Assembly: GCA_028703105.1 (NCBI GenBank)
Contig: JAQVNN010000004.1
Span: forward strand, 1 to 60,713
DNA from: Paludibacter sp.
GTDB taxonomy: Bacteria; Bacteroidota; Bacteroidia; Bacteroidales; Paludibacteraceae
DNA: 60,713 bases
Reading direction: 5' to 3'
The notes under the pieces were generated by a model that ran no database searches, was not told the DNA's origin, and saw only the letters and a program-made list of their open reading frames with translations. This document shows, piece by piece, positions 19,694 through 30,680 of the stretch. Within the stretch, counting starts at the first letter, position 1. Every line of letters begins with the position of its first letter. A program made the position numbers and the translations under genes.

Positions 19694-21241
19694 ATGAAGA
19701 AAGACAGGATTTTATGGGCAGATGATGAGATTGACTTGCTGAAAGTCTATGTGCTTTTTCTGGAAGAAAAGGGATATGAGGTGATAACGGCATCCAACGG
19801 AAAAGATGCGGTGGATTTATGTAAAAAAGAAAGTTTTGATATCATCTTTTTAGATGAAAACATGCCGGGTTTGAGCGGTTTGGAAACTATTCCGCTCATC
19901 AAAGAAATACATCCGAATGTGCCGTTGGTGATGATTACTAAAAGTGAAGAGGAGAATATCATGAACATGGCTATCGGCAGTAAAATTACTGATTATCTCA
20001 CCAAGCCGGTGAATCCCAGTCAGATTTTGCTTACCCTGAAAAAAAATATCCACAAAAAAGAAATCCTGACGGAGCATACCACTTCCTCCTATCGTTCCGA
20101 ATTTGGCCGGATTGGCATGCAAATCAACGATTCGCTGACCTATGAAGATTGGGTGGAAGTATATAAGAAACTGATTTATTGGGAACTGGAATTGTCGGAA
20201 ACAGACAGTGGCATGGACGAAATGTTGCGCATGCAAAAAGCAGAAGCCAACAGTACATTCAATAAGTTCATCAAAAAAAACTATACAGATTGGTTCAAAA
20301 ATCCGGAAAAAAGACCTTTGTTAAGTCCAGATGTATTTAAAACCAGGGTTTTTCCCCTGTTGGATGATGGTGAAAAAGTGTTTTTTGTACTGATTGATAA
20401 CTTCCGTTTCGACCAGTGGAAAATGATCCGTGAAATGCTGAATGAATATTATTCATTTCCGGAAGAAGAATTATATTCGAGTATTCTGCCAACAGCCACG
20501 CAATATGCGCGGAATGCTATTTTTTCAGGTTTGATGCCGGTACAGATTCAGCAACTGTTTCCGGATTTATGGGTAGATGAAGAGGAAGAAGAAGGTAAGA
20601 ATCTGAACGAGAAAGTTTTAATTCAGACTCAATTGCAACGCTTCAGAAAAAATTATGCTTTTTCTTATCATAAGGTAAATGAATCGTCTTATTGTGAAAA
20701 GTTAATTGAAAGACTGCCCCAATTGGATAATAATCAGCTGAATGTGTGTGTGTTGAACTTTATCGACATGCTTTCACATTCCCGTACGGAGTCTAAGATG
20801 ATGCGTGAGCTGGCCAACGATGAAAATGCATACCGTTCACTGACGGTATCCTGGTTCAAGCATTCCGGTACGCTCGAATTGCTGAAAGCCATCGCCCGCA
20901 GGGGATACAAGGTAATCCTGACCACCGACCACGGAACCATCCAGGTAAAAAATCCAATCAAGGTAATCGGAGATAAGAACACTAATGTGAATTTGCGTTA
21001 TAAAATAGGAAAGAACCTGACCTATAACCGTAAGGAAGTTTATGAAATTTCGAATCCCAAACAAATTGGGTTGCCCAGTCCGAATGTGAGTTCAACCTAC
21101 ATCTTTGCCGGCAACGAAGATTTTTTTGCTTATCCAAATAATTACAACCATTATGTGAGTTATTATAAAAACACATTTCAGCATGGCGGTATTTCACTCG
21201 AAGAAATGTTGATTCCGCTGATTGTGATGCAACCGAAATAA
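19694..21241 (+). CDS. porX: T9SS-associated response regulator PorX (receiver + PglZ domain)
   Basis: Receiver RILWADDEIDLLKVYVLFLEEKGYEV...LDENMPGLSG...TKPVNPSQIL; PglZ-like VFFVLIDNFRFDQW...LTTDHGTIQV. ORF track start 19664; ATG at 19694 preferred. Confidence 0.92.
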   Translation: MKKDRILWADDEIDLLKVYVLFLEEKGYEVITASNGKDAVDLCKKESFDIIFLDENMPGLSGLETIPLIKEIHPNVPLVMITKSEEENIMNMAIGSKITDYLTKPVNPSQILLTLKKNIHKKEILTEHTTSSYRSEFGRIGMQINDSLTYEDWVEVYKKLIYWELELSETDSGMDEMLRMQKAEANSTFNKFIKKNYTDWFKNPEKRPLLSPDVFKTRVFPLLDDGEKVFFVLIDNFRFDQWKMIREMLNEYYSFPEEELYSSILPTATQYARNAIFSGLMPVQIQQLFPDLWVDEEEEEGKNLNEKVLIQTQLQRFRKNYAFSYHKVNESSYCEKLIERLPQLDNNQLNVCVLNFIDMLSHSRTESKMMRELANDENAYRSLTVSWFKHSGTLELLKAIARRGYKVILTTDHGTIQVKNPIKVIGDKNTNVNLRYKIGKNLTYNRKEVYEISNPKQIGLPSPNVSSTYIFAGNEDFFAYPNNYNHYVSYYKNTFQHGGISLEEMLIPLIVMQPK

Positions 21242-21316
21242 CGACTAACGACAAACGTCTAACGACTAACGACTAACGACAAATGTCAAACGACAGACAT
21301 GAGACTTTTGACGTCA
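21241..21316. repeat. ACGACTAACGAC degenerate micro-repeat tract
   Basis: acgactaacgacaaacgtctaacgactaacgactaacgacaaatgtcaaacgac... Confidence 0.75.
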
Positions 21317-21338
21317 GACTTTAGACCCAAAATAGAAT

Positions 21339-22292
21339 ATGAAAACATACACCAACGTCAAAGACCTCGGCAATTTGCAACAAGCTGTGCAGGAGGCATT
21401 GGAAATCAAGAAGAACCGGTACGCTTACAAGCACATCGGAGAAAATAAAACCCTGCTGATGGTATTCTTCAACTCGAGTTTGCGCACGCGTTTGAGTACT
21501 CAAAAGGCAGGCATGAACCTGGGCATGAACACCATGGTGCTCGACATTAACCAAGGCGCCTGGAAATTGGAAACAGAGCGAGGTGTGGTGATGGATGGTG
21601 ACAAGCCGGAACACATCCTCGAAGCGATTCCTGTGATGGGTGCTTATTGTGATGTGATTGGGGTGCGGGCTTTTGCACAGTTCGAGGACAAATTCTTCGA
21701 TTATAGTGAAACCATCATCAATCAGTTTATCAAATACTCGGGCAAACCGGTTTTCAGCATGGAAGCGGCAACCGCGCATCCTTTGCAGGCTTTTGCCGAT
21801 CTCATCACCATCGAGGAGCACAAAAAAACAGCACGTCCGAAGGTGGTATTGACCTGGGCACCGCATCCGAGAGCCTTGCCACAGGCGGTGCCTAATTCTT
21901 TTGCCGATTTTATGAATGAAGCGGATGTGGATTTTGTGATTACCCATCCCGAAGGATATGAACTGGCGGATGATTTTGTGCGTGGAGCAAAAGTGGAATA
22001 CAACCAGATGAAAGCCTTTGAAGGCGCCGATTTTATTTATGCCAAGAACTGGGCAGCCTATCAGGATCCGAACTATGGCAAAATTCTGAGTACTGATCGT
22101 AACTGGACAGTAAGCGAGCGCCAGATGGCCGTGACCAACAACGCTTATTTCATGCATTGTCTCCCTGTGCGCCGCAACATGATTGTGACCGACGAGGTGA
22201 TTGAAAGTCCGCAGTCGATTGTCATCCCCGAAGCCGCCAACCGCGAAATTTCCGCGCAAGTGGTTATCAAAAGGTTATTAGAAAATAGTTAG
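21339..22292 (+). CDS. argF: N-acetyl/N-succinylornithine carbamoyltransferase (Bacteroides ArgF'-like)
   Basis: NSSLRTRLSTQKAGMNLGMNTMVLDINQGAWKLE...FMHCLPVRRNMIVTDEVIE. Confidence 0.92.
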   Translation: MKTYTNVKDLGNLQQAVQEALEIKKNRYAYKHIGENKTLLMVFFNSSLRTRLSTQKAGMNLGMNTMVLDINQGAWKLETERGVVMDGDKPEHILEAIPVMGAYCDVIGVRAFAQFEDKFFDYSETIINQFIKYSGKPVFSMEAATAHPLQAFADLITIEEHKKTARPKVVLTWAPHPRALPQAVPNSFADFMNEADVDFVITHPEGYELADDFVRGAKVEYNQMKAFEGADFIYAKNWAAYQDPNYGKILSTDRNWTVSERQMAVTNNAYFMHCLPVRRNMIVTDEVIESPQSIVIPEAANREISAQVVIKRLLENS

Positions 22293-22372
22293 TAATTAAT
22301 AAGAGAAACTTTATTCAATGAAACTAACTTCTTAACTTCTTAAAAAAATTGACTCCCAAAACATTCAAAATT

Positions 22373-22897
22373 ATGAACATAGAAAAAGTTATTGCCTCTA
22401 TCAGAGATGTCCCCGACTTCCCCAAACCCGGCATATTATTTAAAGATATCACCACGGCAATGAAAGATCCGGAGGTTTTGCGCTTCATCGTAGATGAATT
22501 GTACGAATACTACAAGGATAAAGGCATTACGAAGGTTGTCGGAGTGGAAAGCCGCGGTTTCGTGTTAGGAAGTATTTTAGCCTACAAGTTGGGTGCCGGT
22601 TTTGTGTTGTTGCGTAAGCCCGGAAAATTACCGGCCGATACTTTCCGACGGACTTATGACCTGGAATACGGTCAGGACGCACTGGAAATCCACAAGGACG
22701 CGATAGAACCCGGTGATGTGGTGGTGTTGCATGATGATTTGCTGGCAACAGGTGGAAGCGCAGGAGCCGCACTCAAACTACTTGCAAATTTTGACACCAA
22801 AGCGATTTATGTGAGTTTTATGATTGAGTTGGTGTTTCTGAAAGGAAGAAAGCAACTCAACAATGTTACAGATATTCATTCAATGATTCAATTCTGA
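22373..22897 (+). CDS. apt: Adenine phosphoribosyltransferase
   Basis: VPDFPKPGILFKDITTAMKDPE...GVESRGFVLGS...VVVLHDDLLATGGSAGAAL; ATG at 22373 preferred over track start 22349. Confidence 0.96.
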   Translation: MNIEKVIASIRDVPDFPKPGILFKDITTAMKDPEVLRFIVDELYEYYKDKGITKVVGVESRGFVLGSILAYKLGAGFVLLRKPGKLPADTFRRTYDLEYGQDALEIHKDAIEPGDVVVLHDDLLATGGSAGAALKLLANFDTKAIYVSFMIELVFLKGRKQLNNVTDIHSMIQF

Positions 22898-23688
22898 TGG
22901 AAAAACTGATACTCATAAAAGTAGGAGGCAAAATTGTTGAAGAACCAGCCTCTTTGCAACAACTCTTAGCCGATTTTGCGAAGATAAAAGGTCATAAAGT
23001 ACTGGTACATGGCGGAGGACGTTCGGCTACTGCCATGGCTGCCCGGCTTGGAATCGAGAGCAAGATGGTCAATGGACGCCGCATTACCGATGAGGAAATG
23101 TTGAAAGTGGTTACGATGGTTTATGGCGGACTGGTGAACAAACAAATTGTGGCCGGCTTGCAGGCACTGGGTATCAACGCTTTGGGTCTGATCGGCGCCG
23201 ATCTGAATTACATGCGTTCTGAAAAGCGTCCTGTCAAGGATGTAGATTATGGCTTTGTGGGTGATGTGAAGGAAGTGAACGCTTCCATTCTGGCTGATTT
23301 GATTGCAAAGGATGTGGTTCCGGTTTTAGCCCCGCTGACCCATGACAAAGCAGGAAATCTCCTGAACACCAATGCAGATACTATTGCCGGAGAAGCAGCC
23401 AAAGCATTGTCAGCCTATTTTGATGTAACATTGCTATATTGCTTCGAAAAAAAAGGCGTACTAAAAGACGAAAATGACGATAATAGTGTGATCACTGAAT
23501 TAACACCGGCGCTTTTTGAAAACTATGTGCAGTCTGGTATCATTCAGGGGGGTATGATTCCTAAATTAGAAAACGCCTTTGAAGCACTGCAAGCAGGTGT
23601 AAAAAAAGTGGTTATCACCCGTGCCGATTTAATTAATAAAACAGGAGGTACAGTCGTGTTACAAACTTTTCCGCATGAAATACGTTGA
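22897..23688 (+). CDS. argB: Acetylglutamate kinase
   Basis: IKVGGKIVEE...VLVHGGGRSATAMAARLGIESKMVNGRRITDEEML...GGMIPKLENA. Confidence 0.95.
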   Translation: MEKLILIKVGGKIVEEPASLQQLLADFAKIKGHKVLVHGGGRSATAMAARLGIESKMVNGRRITDEEMLKVVTMVYGGLVNKQIVAGLQALGINALGLIGADLNYMRSEKRPVKDVDYGFVGDVKEVNASILADLIAKDVVPVLAPLTHDKAGNLLNTNADTIAGEAAKALSAYFDVTLLYCFEKKGVLKDENDDNSVITELTPALFENYVQSGIIQGGMIPKLENAFEALQAGVKKVVITRADLINKTGGTVVLQTFPHEIR

Positions 23689-26131
23689 TGTTGTTGTTCC
23701 ATTACCGGTTTCAGGCACTTTTACCTATGCTGTTCCGTCTGAATGGCTCAATCGTGTCCGGATTGGCATGCGAGTGGTTGTCCCCTTTGGTGCCAGAAAA
23801 TTATATACTGGCATCATCGCGGTCATACATACTCAGGAACCTACATTATACAAACCGAAAACAATACTCAGTCTGCTGGACACAGAACCGGTGCTCAGGC
23901 GACCACAATACAGATTCTGGGAGTGGATCAGCGAATATTACATGTCAGCTATTGGTGAGGTGTATCAGGCTGCTGTGCCTTCCGGATTGAAATTAGAAAG
24001 CGAGACAAGAGTCTGCATCAATTCTGATTTTGAGGCTGAAGAAGTGCTGCCTGCCAGGGAACAACAGGTACTTGATTCCTTGTCCGATGGAAGACCCCAC
24101 ACGATTGCTGAGTTGAACAAGCATTTTTCAATTACCGATATCATGCCAACAATAAAGCAGCTTTTAGATAAAGAAGCTGTGGAGGTAAATGAATTTGTTT
24201 CGGAAAAATTCAGGGTAAAGACGGAGACCTGTATTCGCTTGTCAACAACCTATTCAAGAGAAGAAAAACTGAAAATCCTTTTCGATAATTTATCAAGAGC
24301 ACCCAAACAACTTGCCTTGCTGATGCGATACATCGAACTTTCGAAATGTTTGAAAGCAAAAGACACTGAGATTGTCTTCAAGAAAACACTCCTTGAAAAA
24401 ACGGATATCAGTGCAACCGTACTGAACAACATGATCAAAAAAGGTATTTTTGAAATTTATCAACAGGAAACCGGCCGATTGGGATATGAAGCACAAGAAA
24501 CTGCTAAAGCATTTACTCTGAATTCCTTTCAGCAAAAAGCGCTTTCGGAAATCGAAAGGCAATTTGTTGAGAAACCGGTTGTATTGCTACATGGGGTAAC
24601 TTCCAGCGGCAAAACCGAACTATATATTCACCTCATCAACAAGGTACTTGCTGAAGGCAGGCAAGTGTTGTATTTAGTTCCCGAAATTGCATTGACTACC
24701 CAACTGACCTCACGGCTAAAACGGATATTCGGGAACAAATTAGGCGTTTATCATTCCAAATTTTCAGATGCGGAACGGGTCGAAATCTGGAACAATGTAT
24801 TGCAGAATAAATCCTATGAAGTTATTCTGGGAGTGCGCTCTTCGATATTTTTACCATTTCGCCACCTCGGTTTGGTGATTGTAGATGAGGAACACGAACC
24901 AAGTTTCAAGCAATACGACCCGGCGCCAAGGTATCACGCCCGCAATGCAGCCATTGTTCTGGCTAATATGCACGGAGCAAAAACCTTACTGGGAACCGCA
25001 ACTCCATCTATCGAAAGTTATTTCAACGCCCAAACCGGGAAATATGGTTTTGTGGAACTGAATGAGCGACATGAAGAAATGCAATTGCCCGAAATTCAGG
25101 TGGTGGATATGAAAGAAGCATACCGGAAAAAACAATTTGAAGGTCATTTTTCAGATGTATTGCTGGAAAAAATCACATCTGCCCTGCAAAACAAAGAGCA
25201 GGTCATTCTTTTCCAAAACCGAAGAGGTTATGCCCCTTTTGTGGAGTGTAAAGCGTGTGCATATATTCCGAAATGCAAAAACTGTGATGTAAGTCTCACT
25301 TTACACGCTTCAGTCAACACACTGAATTGTCACTACTGCGGTTACACCGAAAGGCTTCCGGATATTTGTCCCGTTTGCAAAACACCTGGGCTGCAAACCC
25401 GTGGTTTTGGCACGGAGAAAATCGAAGAAGAAATTAAAAAGATATTTCCGGATGCCCGTGTTCAGCGAATGGATTTAGACACAACCCGTTCGAAGAAAGC
25501 TTATGAGCAAATCATCGAGGCCGTGGAAAATCACAAAATTGACATTTTGATTGGTACACAAATGGTTACAAAGGGGCTTGACTTTCAGAGGGTGAGTCTG
25601 GTAGGCATCCTGAACGCCGACAACCTGCTGAACTTTCCCGATTTCAGAGCACACGAAAGAGCATTTCAGTTGATGGCCCAAGTAAGCGGACGGGCTGGCA
25701 GGAAACACAAAAGAGGATTAGTCGTCATTCAAACATCCACGCCCGATCATCCGGTCATCACACAGGTATTGCATCACGACTATCAAGCTATGTACGCATT
25801 ACAATCAGCAGAAAGACAGCTATTCAAATATCCACCCTATTACAGGATGATTCAGATTTCCCTGAAACACCGCGATGCGGCAGTCATCAACCGGGGAGCA
25901 AAAGAAATGGCTGCGGAAATGAAGGCGGTTTTCGGAAACAGGGTGTTGGGACCCGTTATCCCTGCTATTTCTCGTATTCAAAACCTGTTTATTCGCCAGA
26001 TACTTTTTAAGATTGAGACAGAAGCATCCTTACAAACAGCCAAAAATTACCTGCAGGATATCATGCAACGTATCTTGTCGAAACAGGAGCTTAAAAGTAT
26101 CAGAATTAGTTTTGATGTAGATCCGAATTAA
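23675..26131 (+). CDS. priA: Primosomal protein N' (PriA helicase)
   Basis: LLHGVTSSGKTELYIHLI, VDEEHEPSFKQYDPAPRYHARN, zinc cysteines CKACAYIPKCKNCDVSL..CHYCGY..CPVC. Confidence 0.97.
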   Translation: MKYVDVVVPLPVSGTFTYAVPSEWLNRVRIGMRVVVPFGARKLYTGIIAVIHTQEPTLYKPKTILSLLDTEPVLRRPQYRFWEWISEYYMSAIGEVYQAAVPSGLKLESETRVCINSDFEAEEVLPAREQQVLDSLSDGRPHTIAELNKHFSITDIMPTIKQLLDKEAVEVNEFVSEKFRVKTETCIRLSTTYSREEKLKILFDNLSRAPKQLALLMRYIELSKCLKAKDTEIVFKKTLLEKTDISATVLNNMIKKGIFEIYQQETGRLGYEAQETAKAFTLNSFQQKALSEIERQFVEKPVVLLHGVTSSGKTELYIHLINKVLAEGRQVLYLVPEIALTTQLTSRLKRIFGNKLGVYHSKFSDAERVEIWNNVLQNKSYEVILGVRSSIFLPFRHLGLVIVDEEHEPSFKQYDPAPRYHARNAAIVLANMHGAKTLLGTATPSIESYFNAQTGKYGFVELNERHEEMQLPEIQVVDMKEAYRKKQFEGHFSDVLLEKITSALQNKEQVILFQNRRGYAPFVECKACAYIPKCKNCDVSLTLHASVNTLNCHYCGYTERLPDICPVCKTPGLQTRGFGTEKIEEEIKKIFPDARVQRMDLDTTRSKKAYEQIIEAVENHKIDILIGTQMVTKGLDFQRVSLVGILNADNLLNFPDFRAHERAFQLMAQVSGRAGRKHKRGLVVIQTSTPDHPVITQVLHHDYQAMYALQSAERQLFKYPPYYRMIQISLKHRDAAVINRGAKEMAAEMKAVFGNRVLGPVIPAISRIQNLFIRQILFKIETEASLQTAKNYLQDIMQRILSKQELKSIRISFDVDPN

Positions 26132-26872
26132 ATGAACGAACTTTATCTTCATATCAGCGAAACGGCATCGACCAATGTGTTGATGAAAGAAATGCTGCGT
26201 AAAAGTGCCTTACCGGAAGGTTTTGTGGTGCATGCCGATTTTCAGCGTCAGGGAAAAGGACAGGGAAGCAACACCTGGGAATCAGCAAAAGGTAAAAATT
26301 TGCTTTTTAGCTTACTTTTACGCCCACATCACATCGCAATTGAGGAACAGTTTATCATTTCACAAGTTGTTTCACTGGGGATAAAAAATGCGTTGAATGA
26401 GTTAAATTCCGATGAAGCAGCATCATTCTCCATTAAATGGCCCAATGATCTGTATTGGCACGACAAAAAAATTGGTGGTATCCTGATAGAGAACACCTTA
26501 CATGGAAGAATTATCAACGCCTCGGTGATCGGAATTGGGCTGAATATCAATCAGGAAGTATTTTATTCTGATGCACCGAATCCTGTTTCCTTAAAACAAA
26601 TCGCAGAGAAGGCATATCCGATTGATTTGGTATTGAACGCCGTGACAAGCAATATACTCCACTGTTACCTCGAGATGAGTCCGGAGCAAGTTCGCAAACA
26701 GTATATGGACTGTCTGTACCGCAAAACAGGTTACCATCCCTATCAGACTACAGGAAAATCCTTTTCAGCAAAAATCATTGACATCGAAAAGGATGGCCGG
26801 TTGATACTGGAAAATAGAAATGGCGAGGTAAGAGGGTATTATTTCAAGGAAGTCGAATTTATTTCCTCATAA
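26132..26872 (+). CDS. birA: Biotin--[acetyl-CoA-carboxylase] ligase
   Basis: ETASTNVLMKEM...RQGKGQGSNTWESAKGKNLLFSLLLRP...IKWPNDLYWHDKKIGGILIE. Confidence 0.95.
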   Translation: MNELYLHISETASTNVLMKEMLRKSALPEGFVVHADFQRQGKGQGSNTWESAKGKNLLFSLLLRPHHIAIEEQFIISQVVSLGIKNALNELNSDEAASFSIKWPNDLYWHDKKIGGILIENTLHGRIINASVIGIGLNINQEVFYSDAPNPVSLKQIAEKAYPIDLVLNAVTSNILHCYLEMSPEQVRKQYMDCLYRKTGYHPYQTTGKSFSAKIIDIEKDGRLILENRNGEVRGYYFKEVEFISS

Positions 26873-27096
26873 TCCACATATTCTCCTTCATCTTTATCAA
26901 TAATCTTCTTGCTCTTTTTTGTAGTTTTAAAAGGATTGTATCTTTCATCTTGTTCACCATTGAAATTTTGACCATCTGAAAACGGATTCTTTCTGCGGCG
27001 AAATCCGAAAATGGAGCGTAAAAATTCCACCACGAGTAGCAGTATAACCACCCCGATGATAAAAAGAAAAAATATCAGTGAAAAAAGAAATCCCAT
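26839..27096 (-). CDS. DUF4834-like small membrane protein
   Basis: 85 aa; N-terminal TM then FGFRRRKNPFSDG and acidic/lysine-rich tail. Confidence 0.7.
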   Translation of the reverse strand: MGFLFSLIFFLFIIGVVILLLVVEFLRSIFGFRRRKNPFSDGQNFNGEQDERYNPFKTTKKSKKIIDKDEGEYVDYEEINSTSLK

Positions 27097-27137
27097 TTTA
27101 ATCCTATCTGATGATAAGACCTAAACTTTAATCAGAT

Positions 27138-30100
27138 TCAGATCTTTTCAATCTTTATTTTTACAATGTAATCTTCAAAATCAAGTTCGATGGGTGAAGT
27201 GATTGCATCAGCCAGTTGAATGGAGGTCGCCAGCGTTTGCGAAGCAATATACTGACCATAAGCCTCAACAGCTGCATTGATTTCATCCAACCGCTCTATT
27301 TCGATGTTGATTTTGTCTGTTATTTCCAGTCCGGCCGACTTACGGAGGTTCTGAATGCGGTTTACCAGTTCACGGGCAATACCTTCGCGCAACAAATCGT
27401 CAGTAACCGTGATATCGAGTGCAACGGTCAAACGACCTTCATTGGCCACCAACCAACCCGGCATGTCTTCGGTGATGATTTCGACATCTTCTGCCAGAAC
27501 TTCGACATCTTCTTCTCCTATCTTCAGCAGATATTTCCCGTCGCGTTCAATTTCGCTGATTTGTGATTTACTAAAGGAGGTCATCGCTAAAGCAATGTCC
27601 TTCATCAGTTTGCCGTATTTTTTACCCAGGGTTTTGAAATTAGGTTTCACCTTTTTCACCAGGTTAACCATATCAGCATCAGCCGGTATGACTTCCAGTT
27701 CTTTGATGTTTACCTCCGCTTTAATCAGTTCTGCGATATAACGGATTTGCTCATAAGTTTGTTCGTCGGGTGCCGGCACAACTGCTTTAGTAAGCGGCTG
27801 ACGGACTTTCTTTTCGGCTTTACGGCGCAATGCCAGTATCATCGAAGAAATCTGCTGCGCCTGTTGCATACAGTTCTCTAAATGCTTATCAATTGCTTCT
27901 TCGCGGCATACAGGAAAAACCGATAAATGCACTGATTCCGATTTATCTCTTCCGGTTACCTCATTCAAATCGAGGAACAACTGATCAGCATAGAAAGGTG
28001 CAATCGGCGTCATGAGTTTGGATACTGTATCTAAGCAAGTATAAAGTGTCTGATAAGCCGAAAGTTTATCCTGGTTATATTCCCCGCCCCAGTAACGTTT
28101 CCGGTTGAGGCGCACATACCAGTTACTCAGGTTTTCGCCTACAAAATCGGAGATTGCACGCCCGGCTTTTGTAGGTTCGTAACTTTCGTAATACTCCGTA
28201 ACATCTTTCACCAGCGTATTCAACAGGGAGATAATCCAACGGTCAATTTCGGGACGTTGTTCCAATGGAATTTCTGCTTCAGTAAAACTGAAATTATCCA
28301 CATTGGCATACAGAGCAAAGAAAGAATAAGTATTATACAAGGTGCCGAAGAATTTTCTCCTGACTTCCTCAATTCCCTCAACATCAAATTTCAGGTTATC
28401 CCAAGGCGATGCATTGGTCATCATGTACCAACGCAAGGGATCAGATCCATATTTCTCGATGGTCGTGAACGGGTCAACGGCGTTGCCCAAACGTTTCGAC
28501 ATTTTATTCCCGTTTTTGTCGAGCACCAGTCCGTTCGAAATAACACTTTTGAACGCTACCGAACCACGCACCATCGTGCTGATGGCATGCAGGGTAAAGA
28601 ACCATCCACGGGTTTGATCAACGCCTTCGCTTATAAAATCAGCAGGGAAGAATGATCCGGATTCAACCAAGTCCTTGTTTTCAAACGGATAATGCAATTG
28701 AGCATAAGGCATCGCACCCGAATCGAACCATACATCAATCAGGTCGAGTTCTCTCTTCATCGGTTTTCCGGAAGGAGATACCAGCACGATATGATCGACA
28801 AAAGGTCTGTGCAAATCAATGTTTTCTACCGCATAATTCTCAGCCGTATAAACTCCCGGTTTGAAGTTTTTATACGGATTTTCGGTCATGAAACCGGCTT
28901 TGATTGATTTCTCAATTTCCAGCATCAACTCTGCTGTCGATCCAATACAAATTTCTTCTGTTCCATCTTCCGTTCTCCAGATCGGCAGCGGTGTACCCCA
29001 ATAGCGACTGCGACTCAGGTTCCAGTCCTGCAGGTTTTCGAGCCACTTACCGAAGCGACCCGTACCTGTCGATTGCGGTTTCCAGTTGATGGTATTGTTG
29101 AGCGCGATCATTTCATCGCGACAAGCCGTAGTTTTGATGAACCAACTATCAAGCGGATAATACAGTACCGGTTTGTCCGTACGCCAACAATGCGGGTAGT
29201 TGTGGACATGTTTCTCAATTTTGAACGCCAGTCCCTGTTGCTTCAACATCACACAAAGGTCGATATCCAGCGTAGTTTCACTATCTTTTAATGCTTCATC
29301 ATACGCATTTTTCACAAAGCTACCGGCAAATTCTTTATATAGTTCAACACTGACCTTTTCTGCGACAAACTGCGCATCCAAATCATCTATCTTGAAAAAC
29401 TTACCCGTCCTGTCCACCATCGGCTGCCGGTTTCCGTCCTTATCAATCAGCAACAAAGCCGGAACGCCGTGTTGTTTTGCCACCCGGTCGTCGTCGGCAC
29501 CAAAGGTCGGTGCAATGTGTACGATACCCGTACCATCTTCTGTTGTCACAAAATCGCCGGTAATCACCCTGAACGCACCTGCACCCGGATTCACCCAGGG
29601 AATAAGCTGTTCATATTGAATCCCCATCAAATCAGCACCTTTACATTCCCCAACAATTTCATAAGGGATAATTTTATCACCGGGCACATAATCAGCCAGT
29701 TTCAGTTCCGCATTTTTCGGATTGAAATGTGCCGCCACCAGGTCTTTCGCCAAAATCAGCGACACCGGAGCATGCGTATAAGGGTTGAATGAATTAACCA
29801 ACACATAACTGATGTTCTGTCCCACGCACAAAGCCGTATTCGAAGGCAAAGTCCAGGGGGTAGTCGTCCAGGCTAAGAAATAATAGTCATTTTCAGCTGT
29901 AGCATTAAAAGGCAAAGCAGTCTTATCAATCACCTTAAACTGGGCTACACAGGTTGTATCTTTCACATCCCGGTAGCATCCAGGCTGATTCAGCTCGTGT
30001 GTACTCAATCCCGTACCCGCGGCCGGCGAATACGGCTGAATGGTGTACCCCTTATAAAGCAGTCCTTTGTTATAAAGCTGTTTCAGCAGCCACCACAAAG

Positions 30101-30572
30101 TTTCAATATAACGGTTATCGTAAGTAATATACGGATCATCCATATCGACCCAGTAACCCATTTTCTCAGTCAGGTCTTCCCATTCTCTGGTATATTTCAT
30201 CACATCGCGGCGACAGGCAGCGTTGTATTCCTCTACGGTAACGGTTTTCCCGATATCTTCTTTGGTGATACCCAATGCTTTTTCAACGCCCAGTTCAACC
30301 GGCAACCCGTGTGTGTCCCAACCCGCTTTTCTTTTTACCAGAAAACCCTGCATGGTTTTATAGCGGCAGAAAATGTCTTTAATCGCACGCGCCATCACGT
30401 GGTGAATTCCCGGCATCCCGTTAGCTGAAGGCGGACCTTCATAAAACACGAACGACGGTTTACCTTCCCGCAAGGCAACACTCTTATGAAACACGTCCTG
30501 CTCTTTCCAGAAAGAGAGCATTTTCTTGTTGATTTCCGATAAGTTTAACTGAGAATATTCGTTGAATTTCAT
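27138..30572 (-). CDS. ileS: Isoleucine--tRNA ligase
   Basis: FYEGPPSANGMPGIHHVMARAIKD; KNGNKMSKRLGN; 1144 aa. Confidence 0.98.
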   Translation of the reverse strand: MKFNEYSQLNLSEINKKMLSFWKEQDVFHKSVALREGKPSFVFYEGPPSANGMPGIHHVMARAIKDIFCRYKTMQGFLVKRKAGWDTHGLPVELGVEKALGITKEDIGKTVTVEEYNAACRRDVMKYTREWEDLTEKMGYWVDMDDPYITYDNRYIETLWWLLKQLYNKGLLYKGYTIQPYSPAAGTGLSTHELNQPGCYRDVKDTTCVAQFKVIDKTALPFNATAENDYYFLAWTTTPWTLPSNTALCVGQNISYVLVNSFNPYTHAPVSLILAKDLVAAHFNPKNAELKLADYVPGDKIIPYEIVGECKGADLMGIQYEQLIPWVNPGAGAFRVITGDFVTTEDGTGIVHIAPTFGADDDRVAKQHGVPALLLIDKDGNRQPMVDRTGKFFKIDDLDAQFVAEKVSVELYKEFAGSFVKNAYDEALKDSETTLDIDLCVMLKQQGLAFKIEKHVHNYPHCWRTDKPVLYYPLDSWFIKTTACRDEMIALNNTINWKPQSTGTGRFGKWLENLQDWNLSRSRYWGTPLPIWRTEDGTEEICIGSTAELMLEIEKSIKAGFMTENPYKNFKPGVYTAENYAVENIDLHRPFVDHIVLVSPSGKPMKRELDLIDVWFDSGAMPYAQLHYPFENKDLVESGSFFPADFISEGVDQTRGWFFTLHAISTMVRGSVAFKSVISNGLVLDKNGNKMSKRLGNAVDPFTTIEKYGSDPLRWYMMTNASPWDNLKFDVEGIEEVRRKFFGTLYNTYSFFALYANVDNFSFTEAEIPLEQRPEIDRWIISLLNTLVKDVTEYYESYEPTKAGRAISDFVGENLSNWYVRLNRKRYWGGEYNQDKLSAYQTLYTCLDTVSKLMTPIAPFYADQLFLDLNEVTGRDKSESVHLSVFPVCREEAIDKHLENCMQQAQQISSMILALRRKAEKKVRQPLTKAVVPAPDEQTYEQIRYIAELIKAEVNIKELEVIPADADMVNLVKKVKPNFKTLGKKYGKLMKDIALAMTSFSKSQISEIERDGKYLLKIGEEDVEVLAEDVEIITEDMPGWLVANEGRLTVALDITVTDDLLREGIARELVNRIQNLRKSAGLEITDKINIEIERLDEINAAVEAYGQYIASQTLATSIQLADAITSPIELDFEDYIVKIKIEKI

Positions 30573-30680
30573 CTTGTTATATCATGCAAATTTTTGAAGA
30601 TGCAAATTTACAAAAAATATTCAAACAAAGGGATAATAATAAGTAGTGAATAACGAATAACAAATAGCTAAATCATTTAT

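Noticed and set aside
21321-22259. 312-aa minus-strand ORF opposite argF
   Set aside because: Antisense shadow of a well-supported gene; His/Phe-rich composition with no recognisable domain.
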